A stretch of 64,000 bases of DNA from positions 1-64,000 of the IMG/VR virus record IMGVR_UViG_3300025133_000055. One strand, given 5' to 3'. The stretch is from a virus. How positions within the stretch are numbered: position 1 is the stretch's first letter; every line of letters starts with the position of its first letter. The notes beneath the pieces were generated by a model. That model was not told the DNA's origin, did no database searches, and saw only the letters and a program-made list of their open reading frames with translations. This document shows positions 35,798 through 43,915 of this stretch, in pieces. The position numbers and the translations under genes were made by a program.

Positions 35798-36084
35798 ACA
35801 TAAAATTTATAGAAGTTTTTGGACATGGACACGGAAGTGCTTCAAAGAATTATTCTTTGAGAACAGTATATGTTAATCCAAACCATGTAGTTTGTTTGAG
35901 AGAGGACTCCGATACATCCAGGCTTTTAAGTGAAGGACGCCTACCTGACGAGTTAGATTCTCGACAGACTTTTACTTGTATGTCGATCAACAAGGGAACT
36001 CATGGCCAGGATATTATTATAATTGGCCCTGTCGAGGAAATTCAGAAAAAACTACAATCCCACCGACAATTACTAAGGGGATAG
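35794..36084 (+). CDS. Hypothetical protein
   Basis: A 96-residue beta-rich protein: IKFIEVFGHGHGSASKNYSLRTVYVNPNHVVCLRED...DIIIIGPVEEIQKKL. The NPNHVVCL and ELDSRQTFTCMSINKG segments suggest a small barrel. It is coupled by ATGA to the gene upstream. Not recognised. Confidence 0.5.
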   Translation: MNIKFIEVFGHGHGSASKNYSLRTVYVNPNHVVCLREDSDTSRLLSEGRLPDELDSRQTFTCMSINKGTHGQDIIIIGPVEEIQKKLQSHRQLLRG

Positions 36085-36086
36085 TT

Positions 36087-36518
36087 ATGGAAATTGCATG
36101 TAAATTTAAAGAGCTTAAAGAGCTTGAACCGTCCATTGTTCGAGAAAAAGATACGAGAACGAAGTGTGGTAGATATGAAGGGGGGAGTCTTAATATAAAG
36201 GGTTTTGGTCATGACAGGTGGGCGGTTGCTGCTTATATTATTCCCGACAAACCCCTTAAAAAATATGTTTCTAAAGGTCTGTCGGAGCAACAAATCGTCG
36301 AGGGATGCTTGAAGTATCTCAATAAGCCTCCCACCAAGAGATCCAAAAAGCTTAAATATGGAAAATTGGAATGTAGACATTTTATTTTTATGGAAGGAGC
36401 GATTAGTGTTTCTTTGATCGTTGACCAGAGAAATAATAAATATTTCTGGGGGCGCGGAAAAATTAACAAGCAACGAAAAATAAACTCATACAGGGGTCGA
36501 CCGAGAAAAAAGAAATGA
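36087..36518 (+). CDS. Hypothetical basic protein
   Basis: A 143-residue protein from ATG 36087 (AAGGGG upstream). It ends in a strongly basic tail (KINKQRKINSYRGRPRKKK) containing an AT-hook-like RGRPRKKK. This suggests DNA binding to AT-rich sequence, but only by motif. It overlaps the metallopeptidase gene by 4 bp. Confidence 0.55.
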   Translation: MEIACKFKELKELEPSIVREKDTRTKCGRYEGGSLNIKGFGHDRWAVAAYIIPDKPLKKYVSKGLSEQQIVEGCLKYLNKPPTKRSKKLKYGKLECRHFIFMEGAISVSLIVDQRNNKYFWGRGKINKQRKINSYRGRPRKKK

Positions 36519-36913
36519 TAACAGAAAAAATAGAACAAGACCTCTCTTGTGTGGAGGCTTATTTGCTGGACTATCATAGTGTTGTTGTGGATTTCGATAT
36601 ATTAGGGCTGGATGAATATTGGGTTGAGGATAGGACAGTGACAATTAATAGCTCCCAAGATAAAAAACACCAGCTTTTTGTTTTGCTACATGAAACGGGC
36701 CATGTAATTTTGAGAGACAGAGAAAATTTCAATGAAGCATTCCCGGATGTCGAATACGAAAGAATAGAAACGCTAAAAGAAGAGGTAATGGCATGGGAAG
36801 AAGCCAGGAAGTTGGCAAAAAAATTAAATATTGAATTAGATGCTGACTGGATTTTAAATTATCGTAATTCTTTAAAAAGATATGCATCGTGGTCTATTAG
36901 GCTGGAGAGTTAA
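36515..36913 (+). CDS. ImmA/IrrE-like zinc metallopeptidase
   Basis: A 132-residue protein with LFVLLHETGHVIL: zinc ligands H59 and H63 and catalytic E60. A downstream KEEVMAWEEARKLAKKL supplies the third acidic ligand, as in the ImmA/IrrE (DUF955) family. ImmA proteases cut phage repressors and IrrE-type proteins regulate stress. Here no repressor gene is adjacent; its target could be a host or prophage regulator. Confidence 0.7.
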   Translation: MITEKIEQDLSCVEAYLLDYHSVVVDFDILGLDEYWVEDRTVTINSSQDKKHQLFVLLHETGHVILRDRENFNEAFPDVEYERIETLKEEVMAWEEARKLAKKLNIELDADWILNYRNSLKRYASWSIRLES

Positions 36914-37260
36914 TGACACCCAAATTTTATTTAGCGTGCCTCCTTATCTTGGCGGGACATGTTTTTGCTTGGTATGGAACTTACTCTCAATTTATCTGGG
37001 ACTGGTGTAAAAACAATGTTCATCTGCTTCCTTTAATATTCGCCATTCCAACTGGCTATCTCTTTCTTTATGGAATGAGATTTGCCGTTCAAGAAATGGG
37101 AGAAGTCTGGGGTCCGCGATTGTTGGGCTTCGGGCTTTCTTATTTGGTCTTTCCTATCCTGACTTATTATTATTTTGGCGAGAGTATACTGGCTCCTAAA
37201 ACTTTAATTTGTATTGGTTTATCTTTTTCTATCGTAGGTATCCAGGTATTTTGGAAATAA
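36913..37260 (+). CDS. Four-helix membrane protein
   Basis: A 115-residue protein with four hydrophobic segments (about residues 5-22, 37-56, 70-90 and 95-113), in the size range of small DMT/SMR-type transporters. The start shares bases with the peptidase stop (TAATG). Transport substrate cannot be stated; a DUF486-like or EamA half-size protein is possible. Confidence 0.55.
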   Translation: MTPKFYLACLLILAGHVFAWYGTYSQFIWDWCKNNVHLLPLIFAIPTGYLFLYGMRFAVQEMGEVWGPRLLGFGLSYLVFPILTYYYFGESILAPKTLICIGLSFSIVGIQVFWK

Positions 37261-37293
37261 GATGAACTAATTATAAGCTGGAAGGAACTTGAT

Positions 37294-37638
37294 ATGAAAC
37301 TTTTAATTGAAAGCTGGCGGAAGTATCTTAATGAAGGTGACGTTGTTGATCTCTCTTCTCACCCTAAATATAAAGTTCACCAAACAAAGGCAGAGAAGAT
37401 GATTGCCGCAGATGACTTGATCGAATGGGGCGCCAAATATTTAAACAGCACCAGATATGATGTCACCGAGAAACACAAAGAGTTAGCTAAATTCGCTGAG
37501 AAGGCCGAAGAGTTAGGTTTAAATTTGGGCAATGAGGAACTTCAAGATTTTATAGACGACTCATATATAGCACATGCCGCATACAAAGCCGAGCCTGAAA
37601 AAAAGCCATGGTGGAAATTTTGGGGTGATGAAAAATGA
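37294..37638 (+). CDS. Capsid-targeting-like tagged protein
   Basis: A 114-residue protein opening MKLLIESWRKYLNEGDVVD, nearly the tag of the gene at 16527, ending in L-N-E, an (L/I)xE protease-like site. The rest is helical and ends KPWWKFWGDEK. T4 internal head proteins have N-terminal peptides of this kind that direct them into the prohead and are removed by gp21. Packaging is inferred. Confidence 0.55.
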   Translation: MKLLIESWRKYLNEGDVVDLSSHPKYKVHQTKAEKMIAADDLIEWGAKYLNSTRYDVTEKHKELAKFAEKAEELGLNLGNEELQDFIDDSYIAHAAYKAEPEKKPWWKFWGDEK

Positions 37639-37991
37639 ACTTAGATCAAATTATAGATGAACAATTGGAGGTTCTCCAAGAGGAGAAATATAAGTTAAGA
37701 ATATTCCAGGTTGAGGTTCTGCTAAGAATTGAATCTGAGTTCGGAGTCGAAGAAACATTGCAAGATATTCGCTCTATTTCCGGGGTGACCGTTGTAACTG
37801 CTTTGGATTCGCTATTTAGAAAAAACACTGGTTCCTATTTGAGTCACATTCGGATAAAATTTCATCCCCACAAAGATTCAACGACCGCAAAAACTTATAT
37901 AAAAGATTTCTTGCTTCCTTCTTTAAGGGGCGGCGAAATCCCTGGTTGTAAAATAATTAGAGTTGTCTCATCTCCGGAACAAATTGGGTGA
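37635..37991 (+). CDS. Hypothetical protein
   Basis: A 118-residue protein with an alternating alpha/beta pattern: TLQDIRSISGVTVVTALDSLF, YLSHIRIKFHPHKDSTTAKTYIKDFLLPSLR, GCKIIRVVSS. This looks like a ferredoxin-like fold. It is coupled by 4-bp overlaps on both sides. Function unknown. Confidence 0.5.
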   Translation: MNLDQIIDEQLEVLQEEKYKLRIFQVEVLLRIESEFGVEETLQDIRSISGVTVVTALDSLFRKNTGSYLSHIRIKFHPHKDSTTAKTYIKDFLLPSLRGGEIPGCKIIRVVSSPEQIG

Positions 37992-38401
37992 TTAAAGTGA
38001 AAATAATTTCGCCTCAACAACCGCGCCGTGATACTAAACGAGTCGCGAAGGTAGTGATCGTGAATGACAAGGGTGAAATCTTATTGTTGCTCCGAAAAAA
38101 AGACCAGCCCTTTCCGATGAAGTGGGATCTTCCTGGCGGCCACCTTAAAGAGGGGGAGACTTGGGAGGAGGGAGCGCATCGTGAGGCCAAAGAAGAAACA
38201 AACCTTGACATCGGAAAAATGAAAATGATTTCCGATAAGGGAAAAAATAAATATTTCAAAACAGCAGACTGGGGTGGTGAATTATTCAGTTCCAAAGAAT
38301 TACCAGAACACGATGACTTTGTGTGGAGGGATCCAAATAGGCTCAAAGACTTGGATATCGGGCAACTCTATTTAGACGTTATAAGGAGTGCATTCAAATG
38401 A
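37988..38401 (+). CDS. NUDIX hydrolase
   Basis: A 137-residue NUDIX protein with GTG start. The box is GGHLKEGETWEEGAHREAKEETNLDI, fitting G-x5-E-x7-REUxEE. RRDTKRVAKVVIVNDKGEILLLLRKK is the first sheet. The family cleaves nucleoside diphosphate-linked substrates (oxidised nucleotides, NAD(P)H, mRNA caps). The substrate is not evident. Confidence 0.88.
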   Translation: MIKVKIISPQQPRRDTKRVAKVVIVNDKGEILLLLRKKDQPFPMKWDLPGGHLKEGETWEEGAHREAKEETNLDIGKMKMISDKGKNKYFKTADWGGELFSSKELPEHDDFVWRDPNRLKDLDIGQLYLDVIRSAFK

Positions 38402-38562
38402 AGTGGATGATAATAATTTTGTTGCTCGGTGGGTGTCTCAAAAAAAAGAAAGAAGTTGAACCGACTCCCATTCCGAGAGAAAAGATCTTGACGGAAGAAG
38501 ATCTTGAGCGGCTGCCCGAAACAAGATGGCCCGAAGAAAAAAGACCAGATGAAGGTTCATAA
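38398..38562 (+). CDS. Small lipoprotein
   Basis: A 54-residue ORF overlapping the NUDIX stop. MKWMIIILLLGGCLKKKK is a signal peptide with lipobox LGGC (Cys13), then a charged Pro-rich stretch. Short phage lipoproteins can be spanins (o-spanin) or superinfection exclusion factors; an o-spanin role is possible from size and proline content. Confidence 0.55.
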   Translation: MKWMIIILLLGGCLKKKKEVEPTPIPREKILTEEDLERLPETRWPEEKRPDEGS

Positions 38563-38639
38563 ATTTTAAAATAGTTCTTCTTTTAGTCATTCCTTTAATA
38601 GTTACTAATAGAGGTGATAATTAGGAAGGAACTAAATTA

Positions 38640-39449
38640 ATGAAAATCGCAAGGAAGGTGTTAAGAAGCTTATTTGTTTTAATGTGCTTTATGTTAATTG
38701 TAACAACTCCCGGCTGCACAAAGATCGGGTCCTCTTTCTCTGATCTTGAAAAAAGTATCAAAGATGCACAGCAGGGACAGGAGTGTTGTTATTTAGAATA
38801 TGGTGTGAAAGAAAAGATAAGGGGTCGCGCCAATAAGGTGTCGAGAGAGTCCACCGTAAAAGTGGTGGTTCAAACGGAAAGAGGCACCTATCGTGGAACT
38901 GGTAGCTATTTTGTTTACAAGGGTCATCATATTGTGATCACTGCTGGGCATCTTTTCGCAGAAGGGCTTCCAACTGTTTTGGATTCGGAAGCTCTCATAA
39001 CAGCGCCTACTGAAAAAGTAGTTGGGACGCTGGCTTATTTCGATCCCTATACTGATATGGCAGTCTTTAGGGTTGCCCCCCTGGAAAGCCGCAAGCCGGC
39101 TAAGTTTGTACGCACGCCAAACTATGTGGTGGGGGATCCGGTGGTGTACTCGGGGTTTCCAGGCTCAAACAATCTGCTCACTCTTAATGGTGAGATAGCT
39201 GGAGATGGTTACGGAACCGATCTCGCCATTCAGTCATTTGCATGGGGCGGCTCGTCTGGATCGGGTGTCTTTGATGCCAAGGGTCATTTCGTTGGTGTGG
39301 TAGTCTCTATTATGGTGGGTCGAAGCCTGTTCGGATATCCAGAAAAAATTGGTTCAATTGTGTATGTGGCACCAGCCAATTTAATAGATATGGTTTATTT
39401 GAGACAAAATTTAGATAAATTGGAGGCGACAATGAATGACGGTTTTTAG
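38640..39449 (+). CDS. Trypsin-like serine protease lipoprotein
   Basis: A 269-residue secreted protease. The signal peptide ends in a lipobox at TPGC (Cys26). The triad is His104 (VITAGH), Asp139 (FDPYTDMAVF) and Ser206 (AWGGSSGSGVF). It would sit in the host envelope, facing the periplasm. Such a protease may degrade envelope proteins, block superinfection or aid lysis. It is followed, with 14 bp overlap, by another lipoprotein with a VWA domain, so the pair may act together. Confidence 0.75.
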   Translation: MKIARKVLRSLFVLMCFMLIVTTPGCTKIGSSFSDLEKSIKDAQQGQECCYLEYGVKEKIRGRANKVSRESTVKVVVQTERGTYRGTGSYFVYKGHHIVITAGHLFAEGLPTVLDSEALITAPTEKVVGTLAYFDPYTDMAVFRVAPLESRKPAKFVRTPNYVVGDPVVYSGFPGSNNLLTLNGEIAGDGYGTDLAIQSFAWGGSSGSGVFDAKGHFVGVVVSIMVGRSLFGYPEKIGSIVYVAPANLIDMVYLRQNLDKLEATMNDGF

Positions 39450-40407
39450 AAATGTTTTGTTAATAGTTTTCTCGGTTCTTTTGATGAGTTGTGATAATGG
39501 AATCGATTATGTCGTCCACGGTGGAGAAGGAGAGGTAGAGACAGAAACAATTATCAAATACATTGTCACGGAACCAGAGGCAGATATTTGGATTGATTCA
39601 TTCATACAGATTGAGGCATATGAGGCGATAGATATTGTATGGGTCATCGATGGTTCCTGCTCGATGATGTCACACCAGACTCGATTACTCGCCGGAATCG
39701 AACACATGATGAACAATCTCCCCCCCGATGTAAATTGGAGGCTCAAAATGATAACCGCCGGTGACGGTTCCTATGTTACACAGCCTACAACTTTTCCACT
39801 GACAAGGGGTGATGACATCGCAGATGCCATGAATATGTATAATCAGTTGCCCAATGACGGACAAGAGAAGGGTTTCGATGCTATAAAGAATTATGTAACA
39901 CTTGATGTATATGCTAAAACTTGGATGCGCAGCGATGCCGCACTATTAGTGGTCTTCGTCACTGATGAGAGAGAGCAAAGCCCTATGACAACAACAGACT
40001 TTATTAACTGGTATGCTTGGCTCAGGCCATCTGTTTATTTGTCATTTATCGGAAATGTGGACACGGAAGATTCGATTTGTCCTTACAAAACAAATTATTC
40101 CACCATTGGAAGAAAATATATGGATGCGGTAAGTCACTTTTCAGGTACTATAATTGATATCTGTGAGACTGATTGGTCAGCCGGTGTCGATGATGCAACT
40201 CAAAACATTGAGCCGATTGTGGAGTGGGAACTGACCCATGTGCCCTATGTTGATACACTGGTGGTCTTTGAAGATAATGCCCCGATGGACAGTAGCAAGT
40301 GGACATACAGTGCGGTGGACAATATGATTGAGTTTTCGACAACTCCACCAGAAAATTCTTTGATAGAAATTGGGTATGCTATCAAATTTTATAAATTAAA
40401 CCCTTAA
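39436..40407 (+). CDS. VWA-domain lipoprotein
   Basis: A 323-residue protein with signal peptide and lipobox MSC (Cys19). A VWA domain starts at IDIVWVIDGSCSMMSH, giving the MIDAS residues D72, S74 and S76; VVFVTDEREQ follows later. After about residue 265 a beta-rich C-terminus begins (VPYVDTLVVFEDNAPMDSSKWTY). VWA domains bind proteins through a metal ion. Membrane-anchored with the protease upstream, it could present a partner to it. Role inferred. Confidence 0.7.
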   Translation: MTVFRNVLLIVFSVLLMSCDNGIDYVVHGGEGEVETETIIKYIVTEPEADIWIDSFIQIEAYEAIDIVWVIDGSCSMMSHQTRLLAGIEHMMNNLPPDVNWRLKMITAGDGSYVTQPTTFPLTRGDDIADAMNMYNQLPNDGQEKGFDAIKNYVTLDVYAKTWMRSDAALLVVFVTDEREQSPMTTTDFINWYAWLRPSVYLSFIGNVDTEDSICPYKTNYSTIGRKYMDAVSHFSGTIIDICETDWSAGVDDATQNIEPIVEWELTHVPYVDTLVVFEDNAPMDSSKWTYSAVDNMIEFSTTPPENSLIEIGYAIKFYKLNP

Positions 40408-40437
40408 CAGACTAATTATAGTTGAGGTACAAAACAA

Positions 40438-40725
40438 ATGTTATTCAAGATGATAGATGCTATTTTGCGGTTGGTGGGGTATACACGCACGAGCGAGGTT
40501 AATCTTTTAAAGTTTCAGAAGAGGATCCTGGAAGAGCAGGTTGCTTTATTAAACGAAGAGATCAAAGCCGTTAATGACGAGAATGGATCTCTTTGGGACA
40601 TGATAGATGAACTACAAGGATCCAGCAAGGTGGGCAAAGATACCGCCACCCAACTTCTAGAATCTCTCAAGGATGCTCTTGCCGATGAAATGTTAAAAGA
40701 TTTCAAAGCCGTTGGCGAAGCATAG
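40438..40725 (+). CDS. Coiled-coil protein
   Basis: A 95-residue protein. Residues 22-60 form a heptad-type helix (NLLKFQKRILEEQVALLNEEIKAVNDENG) after a hydrophobic start (MLFKMIDAILRLVGY), followed by a second helix. No family recognised; preceded by GAGGT. Confidence 0.5.
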   Translation: MLFKMIDAILRLVGYTRTSEVNLLKFQKRILEEQVALLNEEIKAVNDENGSLWDMIDELQGSSKVGKDTATQLLESLKDALADEMLKDFKAVGEA

Positions 40726-40737
40726 GAGCACAAACTA

Positions 40738-41070
40738 ATGAGTGATTCTATTGAGGGAGAAATAGAGGCTTCCGGCGCCGAGGACTTGAAGCCCAAACCT
40801 CCTGCCAAGCTGGCGCCACGCGGAATAAGAACTTTCACGGTTTGTCGGCAGCACGATGAAACGGGAGTATCTGGTGAGGGAGTGGTCATCGAAGGTGTCG
40901 TTCTGGGAACTGGTCAGTGTATCGTTCATTGGCTTTATCCCACACCCCGAGGTGGTATAGCGATTTTTGATTCAATGAGCGACTTCATTAAAGTACACAT
41001 TGGACCGCATCCGAGCAATAAAACAATAATAACTTATCAAGACGGGGAGCAAGATCTTTATGGAAACTAG
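40738..41070 (+). CDS. Hypothetical protein
   Basis: A 110-residue protein. The acidic N-terminus (SIEGEIEASGAEDLKPK) leads to RGIRTFTVCRQHDETGVSGEGVVIEGVVLGTGQCIVHWLYPTPRGG, a beta-rich segment similar to other phage proteins of unknown function that recur in marine T4-like genomes. No catalytic motif. Confidence 0.5.
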   Translation: MSDSIEGEIEASGAEDLKPKPPAKLAPRGIRTFTVCRQHDETGVSGEGVVIEGVVLGTGQCIVHWLYPTPRGGIAIFDSMSDFIKVHIGPHPSNKTIITYQDGEQDLYGN

Positions 41071-41088
41071 TTATAATGAGGGGCGATT

Positions 41089-42009
41089 ATGTATTTAGAA
41101 GAGTGGGAAGAATTTAAAAGTATTTTAAAGGAGGTTGAACCTTATCAGGAAAAGGTCCGCAATATAATAAATCCGGCCTTCAAAGAGGACACAATGTTGA
41201 ATGGCGGAATTTCAAACACAGCGCCGTATACTAACAAAATTTCTGCTAAAAGTGGCAAATCAGGTCTTGGACCGATGGAGGAGGAAGTTAATCTTATTCC
41301 TGAAATTAGAGAAGATCTAAATCGTGATATTTGGAATGATGATAATAGATTAAAGCCCGAGATTGCTGACAAATTAGTAAGAATTGCCGAAGACTTTTAT
41401 AAAAAACTAGAATTACCGGCACCCATTTTAAACATAACCTTAACTGGTTCTATGGCAAATTATAATTGGACTGACAAATCAGACCTAGATGTTCATATTG
41501 TTATTGACTACTCGGCGGTGGATGAAGACATCGAGCTTGTCAGAAAGTATTTGATGGAAGCAAAAATCAATTGGAATAGGAGTCATGAAATAATGATTAA
41601 GGGCCACGAGGTGGAAATATATGTTCAAAACATAGGCGAACCTCATCACTCAACGGGTGTTTATTCTATTTTAGACGAGGAGTGGGTAATTGAACCATTG
41701 CCAGTTGATTTTGAGGTTAGTGAAGATGCAGTTAGGCAAAAGACCGATGGCCTTAGAGAAACAATCAAGATGATCGAGAAACTTCAAAAAGAAGGAAAGC
41801 ATGAAGAGGCATATGGAGATTCTGATAGATTAAAAGAGAAACTGAGAAAATTCAGGCAGGGTGGTCTTGAGAGCGGGGGCGAATTTTCAGTTGAAAATTT
41901 AGTTTTTAAGGCGCTGAGAAATGGAGGCGAGCTTGAAACTTTATCGAATTTAAAGCGCGAATCCTATGATGCCATTATGTCTATAAGAGAGGCCAAAGGG
42001 AAAAAATAA
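41089..42009 (+). CDS. Nucleotidyltransferase (Pol beta superfamily)
   Basis: A 306-residue protein. LTGSMANYNWTDKSDLDVHIVIDY holds the GS...D-x-D catalytic pattern of minimal nucleotidyltransferases, and MIKGHEVEIYVQ supplies the third acid position. Substrate could be RNA, protein or a small molecule. The N-terminus MYLEEWEEFKSILKE resembles the W-tag of virion proteins but is less exact. Stops 3 bp before the next ATG. Confidence 0.7.
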   Translation: MYLEEWEEFKSILKEVEPYQEKVRNIINPAFKEDTMLNGGISNTAPYTNKISAKSGKSGLGPMEEEVNLIPEIREDLNRDIWNDDNRLKPEIADKLVRIAEDFYKKLELPAPILNITLTGSMANYNWTDKSDLDVHIVIDYSAVDEDIELVRKYLMEAKINWNRSHEIMIKGHEVEIYVQNIGEPHHSTGVYSILDEEWVIEPLPVDFEVSEDAVRQKTDGLRETIKMIEKLQKEGKHEEAYGDSDRLKEKLRKFRQGGLESGGEFSVENLVFKALRNGGELETLSNLKRESYDAIMSIREAKGKK

Positions 42010-42012
42010 TGA

Positions 42013-42318
42013 ATGTCGGATCCATCTTTCAAATGCGGAGATATTGTAAGATGGAAGCCGATCTTAGATGATGTTGAATACTATTATGGATTGGTTTTAG
42101 AGAGCGAGACAACTGATGAATATGGGTATATGGAATATCCCTTTTTCTCCTATGATGATATATTCGATATGGGTTACACAACTTTCTGCACCAGGAGAAT
42201 AGTTGTCTTTTCATTTCACGAACAAAAAGTAACCACCATATATCAAAGCACATTTGACGTCCCCTCCTTCCCCGAGATGGTTCACGTTTACAAGATTCCT
42301 GAAAGTGAAGATCAGTAA
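42013..42318 (+). CDS. Small barrel protein of the FKxGD type
   Basis: A 101-residue protein, MSDPSFKCGDIVRWKPILDDVEYYYGLVLESE..., starting with the F-K-x-G-D-I motif of the family expanded downstream. It lies just before the accessory block. Confidence 0.55.
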   Translation: MSDPSFKCGDIVRWKPILDDVEYYYGLVLESETTDEYGYMEYPFFSYDDIFDMGYTTFCTRRIVVFSFHEQKVTTIYQSTFDVPSFPEMVHVYKIPESEDQ

Positions 42319-42338
42319 TAAATCATACAGAAAATGAC

Positions 42339-42367
42339 TTGACAAGGTGCCTCGCATGGTGTATAAT
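42339..42367 (+). promoter_or_regulatory. Sigma70-type promoter
   Basis: TTGACA (42339-42344), 17 bp, TATAAT (42362-42367). It opens the accessory block. An ATG at 42347 lies within it and was rejected as a start. Confidence 0.75.
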
Positions 42368-42391
42368 AATATTATAAACTTGGAGCTTTCA

Positions 42392-42763
42392 ATGTCACAA
42401 ATTAACCTTCAACCCTCAGAACTCGAAATAAAACACGAGTTCGGTATCCTTATGCAGAGGTTGCAGGAAAAAATTAATATATCCCACAGTAAAAATAGGA
42501 ATTATGGCCTTTCTCCCGAATTGACCTTTAAAAAAGGCCGAGTATATTGGAAATTGATAAAGGAGCAGCGCTATGAGAATCAAGCTCAGAACAGTAAAAC
42601 TGTATATGCTTTTATCCGTCGAAAAGATGGCGCAATTTTACGAGCCGCAACGTGGAAACAACCTGAAACTCGTACTAAAAACCCAATTAAGGGATATATA
42701 ACTGATGAATGGTCCGCCGATTATTTTACGGCATACGGAGTCGCCTATGAACCTCAAGATTGA
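42392..42763 (+). CDS. Hypothetical protein
   Basis: A 123-residue protein from ATG 42392 (TGGAG upstream, behind the promoter). YGLSPELTFKKGRVYWKLIKEQR and SKTVYAFIRRKDGAILRAATWKQPETRTKNPIKGYI are typical of a small phage family of unknown function whose members carry the AxxFI-DGAIL-KAATWKxP pattern. It overlaps the next gene. Confidence 0.55.
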   Translation: MSQINLQPSELEIKHEFGILMQRLQEKINISHSKNRNYGLSPELTFKKGRVYWKLIKEQRYENQAQNSKTVYAFIRRKDGAILRAATWKQPETRTKNPIKGYITDEWSADYFTAYGVAYEPQD

Positions 42764-42896
42764 AACACAACGATTGATAGTGCAGCTTCTAAATGAAGAA
42801 TTGCGACGGGCAAATCGTCTTGCCACGAGGCTTTATCATAAAGAGATCGAGGACGCCAAAGCTAACTTTATTAAATTCACTAACTTTCCAAAATAA
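42747..42896 (+). CDS. Small helical protein
   Basis: A 49-residue ORF starting at ATG 42747 (CGGAG upstream), MNLKIETQRLIVQLLNEELRRANRLATRLYHKEIEDAK..., almost all amphipathic helix. Overlap with the upstream gene and a ribosome site support it. Confidence 0.5.
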   Translation: MNLKIETQRLIVQLLNEELRRANRLATRLYHKEIEDAKANFIKFTNFPK

Positions 42897-42916
42897 TCCT
42901 CTTGAGGTATTCGAAT

Positions 42917-43153
42917 ATGATGAAGCCAGGACAGATCATTCAGCACTGCTGTAAATTTCTCGATAAGGAAGAAGAAGAAATGGACCGCCATTTAATTTTA
43001 TCGGTGGATGAAGAATGGCTGGAAACTTATGTTTTGTTTACTAACTGGCCGGAAGGCCCACATCGTGTGGGTGAACTTCAGCAAATACTCGTTTCAACTA
43101 TCGAGTCCGAAGAAGAGACAACGAACAATTTTTATTGGAAAATAGTCTCTTGA
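42917..43153 (+). CDS. FKxGQ-family small protein
   Basis: A 78-residue protein, MMKPGQIIQHCCKFLDKEEEEMDRHLILSVDEEWLETYVLF, ending NNFYWKIVS. The K-P-G-Q-I-I start, a central LIL strand and a terminal W-K are the family marks. GAGG lies 9 bp before the ATG. The stop is overlapped by the next promoter. Confidence 0.6.
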   Translation: MMKPGQIIQHCCKFLDKEEEEMDRHLILSVDEEWLETYVLFTNWPEGPHRVGELQQILVSTIESEEETTNNFYWKIVS

Positions 43154-43204
43154 CATTCTCTTGACAACTTAGTTGTTGACATGAGGCTCTTTATCCTGTA
43201 TAAT
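43150..43204 (+). promoter_or_regulatory. Triple-box promoter P1
   Basis: Boxes TTGACA at 43150, 43161 and 43176 and TATAAT at 43199-43204. Spacing is 11, 15 and 23 bp (17-bp spacer). This is the first of six promoters with the same geometry. The repeated sequence TTGACATTCTCTTGACAACTT is shared with others. Confidence 0.8.
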
Positions 43205-43231
43205 ATGGGTATAGAAAACGGAGAAACCAAA

Positions 43232-43471
43232 TTGTTTAGAAACTGGATAATTCAGAGCGGCGATAATGTAATCATTGATGAGTGGTGTTCATGCTGCACC
43301 CCGGAAGAAGAAGAGTGCAGCCCTCGTTTCTTCGTTATCGACGACCCGAATAACGCCGTGCATTCGCCCGGCGACCTCTATATTCGCTGCACGTGTTATG
43401 CTTCGGGCGATTCAGATTATGCAGTTGGTGAAACTTATCTAAAAAGAACCGTGGATCTAAAGGTATTATAG
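43232..43471 (+). CDS. Small Cys-rich protein
   Basis: A 79-residue protein from TTG 43232 (GGAG 8 bp upstream; an earlier ATG lies in the -10 region). EWCSCCTPEEEECSPRFF and YIRCTCYASGD give six cysteines in clusters, suggestive of metal binding. SPGDLYIRC and a beta-rich layout also relate it loosely to the small-barrel family. Confidence 0.5.
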   Translation: MFRNWIIQSGDNVIIDEWCSCCTPEEEECSPRFFVIDDPNNAVHSPGDLYIRCTCYASGDSDYAVGETYLKRTVDLKVL

Positions 43472-43749
43472 TGCAGTTTAAGCCTGGACAAATGTTAAAA
43501 ATTGTCGGTGCCGAAGGATCGGGTGAGTGGGGTGTGTTCATAGTGTTGGAAAATATGCCTGATAATGGAATTAAACTTTGGACCGTTTCTGCGCCCAAAG
43601 CATGGTCAAACACCCTTTCAAGACAGACATTTATTTTCGAACCCCAACTATGGCTCGATCGACATGGCGGTGAATACATTGAAATATTAAGTGAAGAGAC
43701 GGCATCACTCAATGAAGCCCCCAAGGGAAAACAACGAAATGAAGTTTAA
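43471..43749 (+). CDS. FKxGQ-family small protein
   Basis: A 92-residue protein with GTG start overlapping the upstream stop (TAGTG). MQFKPGQMLKIVGAEGSGEWGVFIVLENMPDNGIKLWTVSAPKAWSN carries the family opening and the second-strand VFIVLEN. Confidence 0.6.
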   Translation: MQFKPGQMLKIVGAEGSGEWGVFIVLENMPDNGIKLWTVSAPKAWSNTLSRQTFIFEPQLWLDRHGGEYIEILSEETASLNEAPKGKQRNEV

Positions 43750-43915
43750 AGTAGGAGATTTAGTAAAGCATAAAGTTGCCGGTTGGATCGGTCATATTTT
43801 GGATATGACCGAGAGGGATATTACCATCCGAGTTATGTACGAACCAAGGGGAACAATCTGGCCAGTGATTTTATTGTTCCCTTCACAACTGGAATTGCTG
43901 GAAAAAGTATTATGA
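43739..43915 (+). CDS. FKxGD-family small protein
   Basis: A 58-residue protein, MKFKVGDLVKHKVAGWIGHILDMTERDITIRVMYEPRG..., a compact KOW/SH3-like unit with F-K-V-G-D-L-V. Overlaps the upstream gene by 11 bp. Confidence 0.6.
   Translation: MKFKVGDLVKHKVAGWIGHILDMTERDITIRVMYEPRGTIWPVILLFPSQLELLEKVL

Noticed and set aside
43181-43231. ATG 43181 as start of the Cys-rich gene
   Set aside because: It lies in the promoter spacer; TTG 43232 has GGAG 8 bp upstream.
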